Shown here in pieces: positions 11,850 to 23,515 of a stretch of DNA of 64,000 nucleotides. The stretch covers positions 21,113,385 to 21,177,384 of the forward strand of contig CM070594.1 in assembly GCA_036346395.1 (NCBI GenBank), in the 5' to 3' direction. The notes below the pieces were generated by a model, which was not told the origin of the DNA, did no database searches, and was given only the letters and a program-made list of their open reading frames with translations. The position numbers and the translations under genes were made by a program. How positions within the stretch are numbered: the stretch's first letter is position 1; each line of letters begins with the position of its first letter. Source of the stretch: Hsuehochloa calcarea (lineage: Eukaryota > Streptophyta > Magnoliopsida > Poales > Poaceae).

Positions 11850-13980
11850 ATGGCGGGAGGATGGAGCGAGGAGAACTGGTTCGACTTGGCGGTCTGTGAC
11901 GTCGACATGGATGCCGGTTTCGACTACGAGCCGAGTGATGCATCCGCTGATGGTGATGTTCCTCCGGAGATTATTCTCCAGAAACCATCCCATCAATGGA
12001 GTTGAGGAGGATCCTTATCCCCACAACGATACGCCCAACAGAGGAGCCAATTCCTCCAAGGACAAGGGTCAATCCGACCGAACCGCACCTGGGAGGACTC
12101 ACGACACAATGAGAGTTTTCCTCTAAGTGTCCAAGTTCCCTTAAGGCGGTCCGACTGGTGAGACAAGTCCCGAAGCCACCATTCCAGACTCCACCGGCAT
12201 CTTGTGATCCTATCTCTCGTGGTAACTCGGAGATAGTGGGATCAAGCATGCTTTTCCTACAAATACGACCGTCTCTCCGCAGATCTCATTTGCGGACGGA
12301 GGCGATTATAACCGAGTTCCCCTACGGAGGATTACTCCAAGTCGCCAGATGGTGTCTCTCGAGCACTCCTCAAGCGGGAGGCCTCAAGCGCAAGTGAGAA
12401 TCATCAGCGGGAGGTCTTCGTCCTTCCTCAAATCGAGTCAACCTCATGGAGGTCGAAATGAGAACCTCCCAAAGATCACGACTGCGCCTCCTCGTAGTAA
12501 TGGCAAGGGAACCACCGTGACAGAGAGAACCAACACTGATGAGCGAGAGAAATCCTCGACATTCTCGCACTCCACTAAGAAGGCCTCAAAGATCCGGGGA
12601 GGATTTTGAGGTCATCCAAGAAAGAAAATTGCAGCCTCGAAGAACTCGCTGGGCGCATTCAATATCGATCCACGGAGGTACAAGAACTCCGGGACATCAA
12701 CGACTTGCTTGAGAATCCCAATCAAGAGCTTGCTCGAACGCCAGATCGATCTCTTTCTTTGAGGAGATTGCGCAAAGGCTTGAACGTGATGACAAGGCCG
12801 AAGTACCTCGTCAACAACATTCGGTAGTCGTAGCAATGCGACTTCTTCGACTACCGATCAATCGAATATTTCTGCGAGGAATCGACACGGTCATAAGTCA
12901 CATCGATCTCCTATTCGAGAAATACTTTTCGATCGGTGATGATCAAGTAGCCCTCAGGAGGTGATCAATCACTACTCGGCAAAGAAATTCACAACGGTGG
13001 ATTACGAGGAGTATTCCTCAAGAACCGAGACCTACAATGAGCAAGTCACTGTTGTCGGGTATCGTCGTATACGATCACTGGCGACATTAACCCTTCTTTC
13101 CTACAAAGAAGGCGTCAAGAAGTAATTCACGGATCAGGGCATTTTCGCCGACCTTGAGCGATTCACCGCCACCTCATTTTCGACCGGTGAACATGGAGAA
13201 ATTTGATGGATCTCAAAATCCCATCGAGTTTCTTCAGATCTATCAACAATTTGTCCGGCGGCGGGAGGAGGAGAGCACGTAATGGCAAATTACCTTCCAA
13301 GCGTGCTCGAAGGATCCGCCGATCGTGGTTATTAAACCAACCACTCGAGTCGATCTACTCTTGGCAACACCTCTGTGATCTTCTACGAGCAAATTTCCAA
13401 GGCACATACAACCGCCTACGGAAAGGAAGGCGACTTGCCGGATCAAGCAGAACAACAACGAGACTTTGCGTCAATTCATCAAACGCTTTAGTCAGGTTCG
13501 TAACTCAATTCCGGAAATTTCTGACTCCTCTGTGATCAGGGCTTTTAAGCAAGGAGTCCGTAGTAGAAGAATAACAGAGGATATTGCTTTAAATCCTCCC
13601 AACACCGTGCTTAGAGCTCTTTGAGATGGCCGATCGATATGCAATCGCTTCGAGGCGGTGAGTGGAATAACACTATTGATCGAGAAACACACGCTCTTAG
13701 AGAGCCAGGTGAGGTTGGTAAGGACAAAAAAGCAAAAAAGTCCAAGAAGAAAATAAAAAGTCAAAAACCACAAACTAGTGGTTTCAAGGAGGTCTTGGCC
13801 GTGAAAGATAGAGAGCCCCAAACCACCAAGTCGAACCCTGATCAAGGCAAAGGTAAGCATACGATCGTAGGAACGACAAACCAAGGTGGTGTCCTTTTCA
13901 TAAAAAGGAAGGACATGACCTCCGCAACTGCCGAGTTTTCCAAAGAAAGCTCGAGGATTACTACAACGGCAAAGCACCGC
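11850..13980 (+). pseudogene. Tat gag
   Basis: Broken into several frames. The first ATG near 11850 opens an acidic N-terminus. The recognisable core lies at 13170-13640: PPHFRPVNMEKFDGSQNPIEF, ADRWLLNQPLESI, WQHLCDLLRANFQGTYNR, then LRQFIKRFSQVRNSIPEIS and AFKQGVRS, which together form a Retrotrans_gag domain. Near 13890-13940 a C-x2-H-x4-H-x4-C knuckle (CPFHKKEGHDLRNC) is present in one frame. Single-base shifts separate otherwise well-conserved blocks. Gag would package element RNA; the frame is not usable as it stands. Confidence 0.8.
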
Positions 13981-14229
13981 TCCCTACTCTCGAGCAGGTA
14001 GGACATACGAGTGGCCAAAAGTCGTCAGATGATGAGGAGATGCCATTCCAAGATCCGCACCATACCGTTGAGCATATCTATGGAGGATCATCGGCATACG
14101 ACTCAAACGACAACTTAAAGTCACGGACGAGAGGTAAATTCCATACATACTCCTCTTGTCAATAAATTACCAAGTGGTGGAAGTTACCATCTCTTTTGAG
14201 AAGGACGATCGCCCGATCACTATGAGTCG

Positions 14230-16080
14230 ATCAGTCGATTTCGATTGTGGTCGAACCCACCATCAACAACTGTCGGGTCAATCGAGTGTTAGTTGATGGT
14301 GGTAGTTCTTTAAACATATTATTTACTAAAGCCCTGGACGAGATGCAAGTACCCAGGACAAAGGTAAGGCCGGTACGATATTCCTTTCATGGAATCGTAC
14401 CGGGGTCTTCAGCCAAACCCATTGGCCAAGTTTCTCTTCCTTTAACATTTGGCTCACCAAGTAATTTCGGAGACGAGAAAGTCTCCTTTGATTTGGTCGA
14501 TTTCGATCGGCATATAACGCCATACTCGGACGACCAACTTTGGCAAAATTCTTAATGGCTACTCATTATGGGTATCAATGTCTTAAGATGCGAGTCCCAA
14601 AGGAGTGATCACAATTCAATGTGACAAAAGATGGCGTATAGTGCGACCGTCGATCCTCGAGATGTTTGGTCAAATACCAACTCGAGATGAAAGTCGACCG
14701 ACTAGCAAGTCGAAGCCTAAAAGTCGCACAAAGCCGAACGACCAAGTCAAAGAGGTTCCTCTGGACGCAGAGAAACCCTCGAAGACTGTTCGCATTGGGG
14801 AGACTTCCGATCCCAAATAGGAAGACGCCCTCATTACCTTCCTCCGAGCTAACGCAGATGTCTTCGCGTGGCAAGCATCCGACATGCCCGGAGTCCCCAG
14901 GGAGGTGATCGAGCACAGGCTAGCTTTACGGCCTGATAAAGTACCCGTAAAACAAAAATTACGGAGATTTGCCCCTGATCGACGAGATGCTATTAAATCA
15001 GAATTGGATAAGCTACTTAAGGCAGGCTTTATAAGAGAAGTCAATCACCCAGAGTGGTTGGCTAACCCTGTAATGGTCAAAAAGTCAAACGGCAAATGGC
15101 GTATGTGCGTAGACTTTCTCGATCTTAATAAAGCTTGTCCAAAAGATGATTTCCTTTACCTCGTATTGATCGGTGGTTGATTCTCTGCGGGTTGTGAAAT
15201 ATTAAGTTTTTAGATGCATATTCGGATATCACGGATCAATATGTGTCTAAACGATGAAGAGAAGACCGCATTCATTACTCCATTTGGTACCTTTTGTTAT
15301 ATCAAAATGCCATTTGGTCTAAAGAATGCGGTGCTTCTTTTCAACGCTTAATGCAATCGACTTTTCATCTCAATTAGGCCGAATTTGGAAGCCTATGTTG
15401 ATGACCTAGTCGTAAAAAGCATTAAGAGACTTAATCATATCAACGACCTACAAGAAACATTCGACAACCTCGAAAGCACCATTTAAAACTTAATCCGAGA
15501 GAAGTGTGTGTTTGGAATTTCTTCAGAAAATTGCTTGGATTCCTAGTATCCGAGCGAGGAATCGAAGCAAATCTGAAAAAATAAAGGCCATCCTCCGGAT
15601 CGACCTCCAAACACAAAAAGGAAGTCGAAACTCACTTTGGGTGCATGGCGGCTTTAAGTCGTTTCATCGCGCGACTTGGAGAAAAGGACTACCTTTCTTT
15701 AAACTTCTCGGGAGACATGAAGGTTTTGAGTGGACGAGCGAGGCAAACATTGCCTTTGAGGATGTCAAGAGGTATCTTCGAGTGCTCTGCTACGGTTTCT
15801 CCAAAGCGGAAGAGACGCTCTTAATTTACCAAGCCGCCACGCCACAGCGGCAAGCGCGATCTTGGTCGTAGAGCGTGGAAAACGCACAACGACCGGTTTA
15901 CTCGTCGCGAAGTTTTACACGGCCTAAGGAGCGTTACCCTCGTGTTCAAAACTTCTATATGCCCTCCTCATGTCTTCGAGGAGCTGCGGCATTATTTTCA
16001 GCGCACAAAATAGTCAGGCTGCCCGAGTTTCCTTTGGGAGCAATCCTCCATAATAAGGAAACAATGGGGACGCATGGCAA
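14230..16080 (+). pseudogene. Tat protease, reverse transcriptase and first RNase H
   Basis: The aspartic protease at 14247-14555 has NRVLVDGGSSLNILF with the catalytic Asp. RT starts near 14884 with MPGVPREVIEHRL, KLRRFAPDR, AGFIREVNHPEWLANPV and GKWRMCVDFLDLNKACPKD, and shifts frame near 15180. The catalytic YVDDLVVKS box is intact in sequence near 15393-15420 but lies in another frame from the upstream part. A degraded RNase H follows (15640-16080) with ASKALGAILV-like and ERYPRVQ residues. The family role is maturation of proteins and cDNA synthesis. Confidence 0.85.
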
Positions 16081-16189
16081 AATGGTCGGTCGAACTTGGG
16101 AGTTCGACCTCCATTTCGTGTCCCGAACGGCCATAAAATCCAGATCTTGGCGGACTTTGTCGCCGAATGGACAAATCTGAACACATTCA

Positions 16190-16560
16190 GATCCCGACGA
16201 TTCCCACGACCGTGGATGATGTACTTTGACGGGTCACTTACTTTAAGTGGCTCTGGGTCGGGTGGTCTGGTATCTCCTAGGAGAAACCTTAAAGTATGCC
16301 ATACAATTAAACTTTCGGGCCACTAACAATGTGGCGAATCACGAAGGTTTGCTAGGCGGCATACGACAGTGCGAAGCACTCTCGATTCGTCGACTACTCG
16401 TGAGAGGAGACTCTCAACTAGTCGTGAATCAAATTGGGAAAGAGTACGGTGCTCTAACTCAACAATGGCTCGGTACTTATCGAAGCACGTAAGCTAGAAA
16501 AACATTTTTAGGTTTCGAGGTACAATTTATCCTCGAAGGATAATTTCCTCATGAGACCAA
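16190..16560 (+). pseudogene. Second (archaeal-type) RNase H domain
   Basis: Residues MYFDGSLTLSGSG, then in another frame YAIQLNFRATNNVAN, HEGLLGGIRQCEALSIRRL and VRGDSQLVVNQIGKEYG. The D-x(n)-E-x(n)-GDSQLV pattern is that of the additional RNase H (RVT_3, aRNH) acquired by the Tat/Ogre lineage downstream of the ordinary RNase H. Here HEGLL carries the expected acidic residue. This domain is the main reason for assigning the element to Tat. A frameshift near 16290 and a stop near 16490 break it. Confidence 0.8.
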
Positions 16561-17900
16561 CTTGCTCGGATGGCTTCTTCCGATCCATAATACCAAAAGG
16601 AGTTTTCTTGGAGCAACTCCAAAACCGCCTCTCGGTCGAAGAACCAGAGACACCTCCTCTTGAGATGGCCTCATTAGATTACGAGGATACGGATGACTCC
16701 CATCTACGAGTATCTTTGCAAGGGTTCCGTGCAGAAGATGATCTTGAGGCGCATCGATTATCCCGAAAAGCCAAAATGTATACTTTGGTTGAAGGAGTCC
16801 TCTATAAACGAGGAACCCAAGGGATACTCATGCGATGCATTCCGCAAAGCGAAGGAATAACACTCCTTCACGATATACAGTGGCATCGTGGGACGATGCT
16901 TCCTACTGAACATTAGTTGGTAAAGCCTTTCGACAAGGTTTTTGGCCTCTGACACTGCACGATGCTAAAGAGGTGGTTAAAAAGTGTGTCAAGTGCCAAT
17001 TTCATGGTAGCAGATACACCAACGGCTCAAGCATTACAAACAATACCTCTTTCTTGGCCTTTTGCACTGGGGCTTGATATCCTAGGACCGTTTCCCAAAG
17101 CTCCGGAGGTTTGAATTCCTTTTGTGGCTATTGACACGTTCACAAAATGGATCAAGTGAACTCAGAATCGGGATAACAACGAAGCGACAAAAGGTTCATG
17201 ATGAGAAGCGTAATTAGTCGATTTGGAGTACCAAGTCGGATAATTACGCATAATGGTAAACAATTCGCAAGTGCAAAATTTCGTGAATTTTGCGACGAGT
17301 TGGGTACCAAGTTATGCTATGCTTCATTGCACATCCCCAAAGTAATGGGGCGGTTGAGCGTGCAAGCGGCCAAATAATGCGAGGAATTAAAACTCGAGTC
17401 TTGACCCGACTTGTTAGCGCTCGGGGCTTGGGTACAAGAATTACCTTCCATATTATGGGCGGTTCGTACAACCACCGATCGAGCAACGGGAGAAACACCA
17501 TTTTTCTAGTGTTTGAGTCGAAGCCATGCTTCCTCCGGAGCTAAAATTGCGGTCGACACGAGTTGAAACCTTCAACAACTCGGACCGGGAACAACTTCGG
17601 CGGATGACATTAACCTACTTGAAGAGAGGAGAAACCTAGCCTTAATTGTTCGGCGGTCTACCAACAAGCCTGCGCAGATACTATGATCGAAGGTCCAACC
17701 TCGCGACCTTCTTGTAGGTGACTTGGTATTGAGGCTCGCCAATCCAAGTCTAATCGAATAAACTTTCCCCAAATGGGAAGGTCCTTACACGATGGTCGAA
17801 GTAACTCGGCGTGGTCGACGACTAGCGATGGAAGATGGATGGAGTTCTCTCAAACTCTTGGAACATCGACCAGTTACGCAAATTCTATGTGTGACTGATT
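16560..17900 (+). pseudogene. Tat integrase
   Basis: The N-terminal part includes EETNLLHDIQWHRG-like residues and a KKCVKCQ H2C2 finger around 16860-17010. The core is seen as ALGLDILGPFPKAP (first catalytic Asp, near 17070), IDTFTKWIK, and later HPQSNGAVERA near 17330 with the final catalytic Glu. The middle Asp region (GVPSRIITHNG) reads HNG rather than DNG near 17240, a probable loss of a catalytic residue. The C-terminal tail near 17690-17860 includes DLVLR and WEGPY-like residues. Many stops and shifts. No chromodomain was seen. Confidence 0.75.
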
Positions 17901-18036
17901 TCTCAGGCAATAAAAGTCCAGGTTCCTTCTACCTCTCTTGCCTTATTTTTTGAGTAAAGCTTTTTTAATATTTCGACTATGATACAAAAATAAAAACTTC
18001 AGTTTTCTTTACTTCGGTCGAAAAGCGAGTAACATC

Positions 18037-18590
18037 ATCTAGTTGAAACTTCTCCTCTCTGCATGTGGTTCTGCCCACTAGAAGGAATTTCCTAGCATCG
18101 ACTCGTTACTCATTTTTTGCTGCCAATACAAAGAGCTCAGGTTCTATCCAGTCGAAATGTTCTCAAAGCCAACTTTTTCAAATCTTAGTTTATTTTTTCA
18201 GTCAATTCAAAAAATATTCTAAGTAGAGTGCACTTTCTTACATTTGTTCGACCACCTTTGGTGTACTCGATTTGTTTTAAGCTGGTGAAGGAAGAGACAC
18301 ACCTAGTCAAGTCTTTTCTCTCTGCATGTGGTCCCGCCCACTAGAAGGAAACTTCCTAGTATCGCTCGATCTCCTACTTTTGCTACTAGAAAAGACTTAT
18401 CGAAATCCGCCAAAAAGGACGAACGAATTACTAAAAGTCCTCTAAGACGTCTGTTTAACTCAAGTTGATGTTCTTGGTTCGATTAAACTAGTCGGAAATG
18501 AAAACATCACCTAGTCGAAGCCTTTCCTTTCTGCACGTGGTCCTGCCCACTAGAAGGAACTTCCTAGTGTCGAGTCGTTTTTACTCTTTC
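18037..18590 (+). repeat. Three dispersed copies of a 75-bp block
   Basis: Blocks at about 18037-18110, 18301-18380 and 18508-18590 share CTCTCTGCATGTGGT, GCCCACTAGAAGGAA and CTTCCTAGT followed by TCGACTCG-like bases. Spacing is about 260 then 210 bases. They lie between the end of pol and the 3' end of the antisense gene. Confidence 0.8.
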
Positions 18591-20007
18591 GACCAGTGCT
18601 TGACAACCGTAACAAAAGCTATAAGTTAAATAAACCTCTCTTTGTTTTGTAAAACCTTTTAAACACTATTTATTTAGATTGTCTAAACAATCTAAACAAA
18701 TAGTCGGGGGCTAGGATAAAGTTATTAATTTGACTTCAATTCTTAGTCCTTCATTCGTCTTTCATTCGTTTATTATCTTTTGAGTTACTACTCGACAAGA
18801 TGATTTTCAGGAAATAAGGCGGATCATATATTACTCATCAACAAAAATTGTCTGCCTTACAAAGTAGTTACAAGATTACTCTGAAGGGGGAGAGCCTAGC
18901 TGCATTTCCTCCGCCACCTTTTGCCAACTCGATCAGATTTCCACAATCGACGACTTGCCTCGATTCGGTGACGGTCGAAGTCGCTTCGATTGGTTTAACA
19001 TTAAGGCGGGGATCTTGAGCTTTAAGTTTCGCTTAAAGCGTAACTTACAGCAGACTTCGATCGCCTCCCTTATTGATTGACTTGATTAGCCTTGAGTGGT
19101 CACCATTTCTTGCAATTTTCCGACTTGTTCTCCAATAGTACTTGTGTGAGCAGCTATAGTATCTTCTCGAGGAGTTTTTCCCTCAGAATGTAGCTCACTA
19201 AGCACATTGTTCAGGAGAGTGATGTTGCCTTGAAGACTAGTCTTCATCGACTCCATCTCCTGTTGGGTACAAGTCGAAGCCTCGCAAGCTTTTGTTCTCG
19301 ACCACTTGTTACGAAAAGAATAATACGGTCAAACAAAAATACTTCTAGAGGAACATAACACAAAGATATTTGTAGGTAAAAGCATTTCTTACCTACTAAT
19401 TGAGAATCCAATTTCTTGACCTCTTCGCGATGGAAAGCAACGGTTTCAGCATGCTTTTGCTCCCACGCTCTGATGTCCTCTGCATTCATCTTAGCAATGC
19501 GGACGGACTCATTGCAGATCAAGGTCTTTGCTTGGATTTCAGCCTCAAGGATTCTCAATTGGGCAGCAATTTCTGAACAAGGAATTGACATTAAAAAAGG
19601 GAAAACACTCAAAAAAGGACAACAGGTAAAAAGTTACTTACCTGTTACTTGAGTTCTCAGAACCTCAAGTTCTTGATCCTTATTCTTGGTAATGCGGAAA
19701 ACTCTGAATGACCAAAGATTTGTCTCCAACTTGGTCGAGATTCTTCATCTCATTTTCTTTATCTCAAGAAGAAATGAGAGTTAGGTAAAGTTAAAACTCA
19801 AAAGCAGTCTTAAGTTCAAGACTTCATCGCTTATTTTTTCCCGCAATTTCTTAGATGAGAGACAACCTCTCGAAGTCTTTCCGAGAGAGGTTAATACTTC
19901 ATTCCTTAGCCTCCTCGACTCTCTTTTTCATAGTCGGTTAGTCGCTAAGGTCTTTGAATCACCGTTTAACCTACAAAGGCGAGAGATGGAGATAAAAATC
20001 AGCCGAA

Positions 20008-20180
20008 TGGTTATAAATACTTCTACAACCACTGACCTAGTCGTAAGTTTTTCTGCGACTACGAATGGTTGTAAGTCTTTCTGCGACCACTATCTGGTCG
20101 TAAGTAGTCGTAAGCTTTTTACGACTAATACTTTGTCATGAGTTTCTTCCATGACTATTCTCGTAAAGCATTATACGAGT
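20008..20180. repeat. Six hairpins with covarying stems in antisense-gene spacer
   Basis: Units at about 20008, 20038, 20067, 20106, 20133 and 20160. Stems include GTCATG/CATGAC and CTCGTA/TACGAG, alongside AGTCGTA/TACGACT. They are related to the LTR array by the GTCGTAAGT...TACGAC plan. Confidence 0.8.
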
Positions 20181-21650
20181 ATTTAAGTCGAAAACAACTA
20201 TGAATGATAAGTGACTTACCACCTCTCTGCCTCTGTGCAGAGTAGTTCTTTCTCCTGTCTTAGCTCTAAAAGTTGTCGATGATACTCACCGACAACAAAG
20301 AATTTGCTCGAGCTTTACAAAAAGAAAAGCAGAAGAAAGGAAGAAAAGCCACGATATAAGTATTTCAAGATACTTACATTCATAGTCGCCCTAGCAAACG
20401 TTGAATATACAAAGTCCGGTGTCTTAGACTTATCTATCCTCGCAACTTTGTCCCACCACACCTTCTCAAGGCTCGTTATCAAAAGTATTCTCCATATTGG
20501 GAATATCTTTGGGATGGGGACTCGGTCACGAGATTTGTGCGTAAGACCCTACGACGGAGGCAGGACCAAAGAAGTCACCACAAGTGAAATTTTCTCCTTA
20601 CATTTTCAGAACTTCTCTTTGGGTAGGGAAGGCGCCTCCTACATTTTCCTTCCCAGAGTGGTGCGCAGGCTGTTCACCACCTTGACCAGAGGCTTCCACA
20701 GCTGCCTCTGTTGTTTCTACGACCAAGATCGAAAGTGACCACCTCAACAAAGAATGGCCGCTACCTCAAGAGTCGAGCTACAATTTCGGCAGTGTGAGAG
20801 TCACTGGGAGTCTCGACTTCATCGGCCACCTGGGCCAAGGGTGATGCTTCGACCACCTCCATTGCTACCTCCCCAGTAGCTGAAGGGATGGCAATGGACT
20901 TCTCAGCGGAAGCATTCCCGGGGGCTGAAGGAGTCGGACTGAAATAAAGAAAAGCAAATCAAAGTTGTGAAAAGAAAAGGTAAATGTCGTTCTTACACTT
21001 TAGTACATTTCACACACCTCGCACTGGTCTTAACCAGAATTTTGGAGCAATCCTCCCAGCGGAGGACCTCTTCTTCTCCACGACCACGCCCCGTCGAGGT
21101 TCAACAATTGGCTCGCCACGACCACGCTCGTCGTAGAGTTGAAACAGGACCGTGGCTCGCTTCTCGATCCTCTGGATGGGCGAGATCGGTCTCGATCATT
21201 CCGAAGATCGCCTCACCGCAGTTGTGCCGATGCCGCATCCTCCTTCATAAAGACATAAAATCTTTCCGGTTCTCCTTTCCGGTTGCTTAATAAAACTAGG
21301 AGTGGCACCGATCGCGAAAGATTCCGTGTCATAATAGAAGGGTACCTTAGCCTTGCGAGGTTTGCGCTTAAGAGGTTCATTGCTTCAACCTCCTCGGCCC
21401 GACGGCTGCGACCTCGGCCGGATACCATTACAAATGCCGCAGCCTTGTAGAGAGTCCGGTCGAAAGACGAGCTCGAGCTTGCTCCCCTTGTCGCAGATTT
21501 TACAAGTCGACGTCTCTTCGAGGGAGGAGCCGAGCCTTTGTCTTTCGACAACCCAGCGCCAATAGTCATCAGAACGACTTCTTCGTCGTCCTGACGATTT
21601 TCCATGCCTACTTTCTGTAAAGCAAAACAGAAAAAAAAGAATCACTAATT

Positions 21651-21760
21651 AGTCGTAAGTTTTTTCTACGACTAGTACTAAGTCGTAAGTTCTTCTACGA
21701 CTTTTTATTGATCGTAAGATATTCTACGATCACCATTAGTCGTAAGTATCTCCTACGACT
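21651..21760. repeat. Four hairpins with covarying stems in antisense-gene spacer
   Basis: Units at 21651, 21681, 21710 and 21738, spaced about 29 bases. The third has GATCGTA/TACGATC, a compensated change from AGTCGTA/TACGACT. They lie immediately upstream (minus strand: downstream) of the ATG of the middle coding block. Confidence 0.85.
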
Positions 21761-22950
21761 ATAAAGTCCTAAAGAAAGAATCAAATTTTTAATTACCTTT
21801 AGGCGCTCCATCTTTTCATCTGCGGACAAAACCGCAATGACTTGAGGAACCGCCCCTCGGAGTGATGGAGACTTCTCACAAATGAGTCTGACTCTGGAGT
21901 CAACCTCAGCCTGTGAAAGATCTGTGTAAACAGATAAAAATATTAGACAAGGTTGAGAAAAACCAAACGGAGAGCTAAGTCGACAATTGCTTACCCTCCT
22001 CATAGTCTCTGGTGGGGTCTCCTCTCCCCGAGTACCTCCACATAGGAGATGCTCGTTTCTTCAGAGGACTAATTCGGCGTGTGATGAAATCCTTCACCAC
22101 ATGCCATCCGGTCAGCCCTTCTTCCTTCAAGTCCTTAATAGCTTGAATATAAGGGCTAATCCGGCTGATATCTTCAGGGGTTGAGTCCCATGAAGATTTC
22201 TTTTAAGCGACCTTTTCCTCAAAAGAAAGGTCGTCTTCAGAGGTGACCTTCCAAAGAGAACCACCTCTTCCTCGGCCCGACCACGAAGACGGGTAAAGCT
22301 CAATGTACTCTTCGACTTCGAGTCGTGGAGCTTGGACCACGACTTCCGGCGATTCGGTTTGTCGAGCCATCCCATAATAATATTGGAACACTCGAGATCC
22401 GCCGGAATCCCTGTGCACGCCTCGCCGCAGATACACGAACACACTCAACATGGTAATGGAATTGGGACCTAAGTTCACGGTTCCACCCCAAAGTGTTCGA
22501 GTACTCATCGTAAGAAAGGGTGGGCAGTAATCAAGGCCGCACTCACAATACGCTTGGAAGACGGATTTGCCCATTTTCCCCGATGGCGATCTTCGCCGAT
22601 AGCCTAATCCACTTCACCGAGCCTTTTCGAATCTTCCGGCATCAACCAAGATCTTGATCTTAGCGCATCCATCTCCGATTCCTCCCATTCGAAACTCTCT
22701 TGGCCATTTTGCTCGAAGCAAGAAGTTTTTGATTGGGTTGGCGGAGAAGATGAAACCTAGTCGAGGACGGAGAAAGCAAGAACTCAAGAACAAATGGAGT
22801 GATTTGGGGAAAAGTAAAACCCAAGTCTACCTTCGGTAAGTTTTATAATCGACGATCTCCGCCGCTTCGAAACCGTCTCGCCTATAGGTCTCAGAGGAGT
22901 TGGTCGTACCGCCGGAACCGCTTCATCGGACAAGTCCGAGAGAGTCGGTT

Positions 22951-23385
22951 GCAATTCCCCGATGGTCCGCTCGAGAAAAATTAGGTGCGATCGTCACCCC
23001 AAGCAAAATTACATTCTTGACCAAGTATTTACGGTCAAGGAAGTATCAATCGGAAGGCTTTTTCTCCGATTCCCCCCTACGACCACCGGGCGGTCGTAGG
23101 GGTTTTACGACTTTTAGTTGTAAGCAATCTTCACGTTGCGATCACTTGAGAACCGCCTCATCAACAGATCAGAGATCGCTTGCAATTCCCAGCACGGCAT
23201 GCTCGAGAAAGTTATGTTTGTTTTATCACCTCCAAGTAAAATTACTTTCCGACCAAGTCTTTACGGTCAAAGGAAGTATCAATCGGAAGGGTTTTTCTCC
23301 GATCGCCCTACTACGACTACTACGGTTGTAGGGGTTCTTATGACTTTTGATAGTTGTAAGCAACCTTCTTGACCAAACAAATTCT
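22951..23385. repeat. 231-bp tandem duplication upstream of antisense gene
   Basis: A block starting GCAATTCCC at 22951 recurs at 23182. Shared pieces include CTCGAGAAA, AAGTATCAATCGGAAGG and TTTTTCTCCGAT. Each copy ends with a palindrome built on CTACGACC/GGTCGTAG. It sits just 5' of the antisense coding start on the minus strand. Confidence 0.75.
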
Positions 23386-23500
23386 GGTCAAAGTAGCATT
23401 CAAATATCGAAGAGTTCTTCCTTCGACTATTGTTCTACGACATTTTCATGGTCGTAAGACCATTTACGAAACCTTCACCAAGTAAGTTACTTTCACTTGA

Positions 23501-23515
23501 AGCTGGGGGGCTAGA
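23501..23515 (+). other. Polypurine tract
   Basis: AGCTGGGGGGCTAGA lies directly before the 3' LTR, as needed for plus-strand cDNA priming. Confidence 0.75.

Larger units (their letters stand above)
18890..22574 (-). pseudogene. Antisense gene of Tat element (putative gypsy type transposon domain)
   Basis: A minus-strand coding region inside a plus-strand element. The N-terminal part (22203-22574) reads FQAYCECGLDYCPPF, NLGPNSITMLSVFVYL and, in a second frame, CGEACTGIPADLECSN, then DEVTSEDD-like residues. The NLxPNSI.xLSxFVxLCE.xxGI pattern is that of the Pfam family named putative gypsy type transposon (PF04195), which is known from antisense ORFs in grass Tat elements. A middle segment at 21213-21605 is Ser/Lys/Arg-rich (APPSKRRRLVKSATRG). 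A C-terminal coiled coil at 19244-19612 reads AQLRILEAEIQAKTL and EEVKKLDSQL. Non-coding segments holding hairpin arrays separate these, as introns would. Function unknown; frameshifts are present. Confidence 0.7.
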
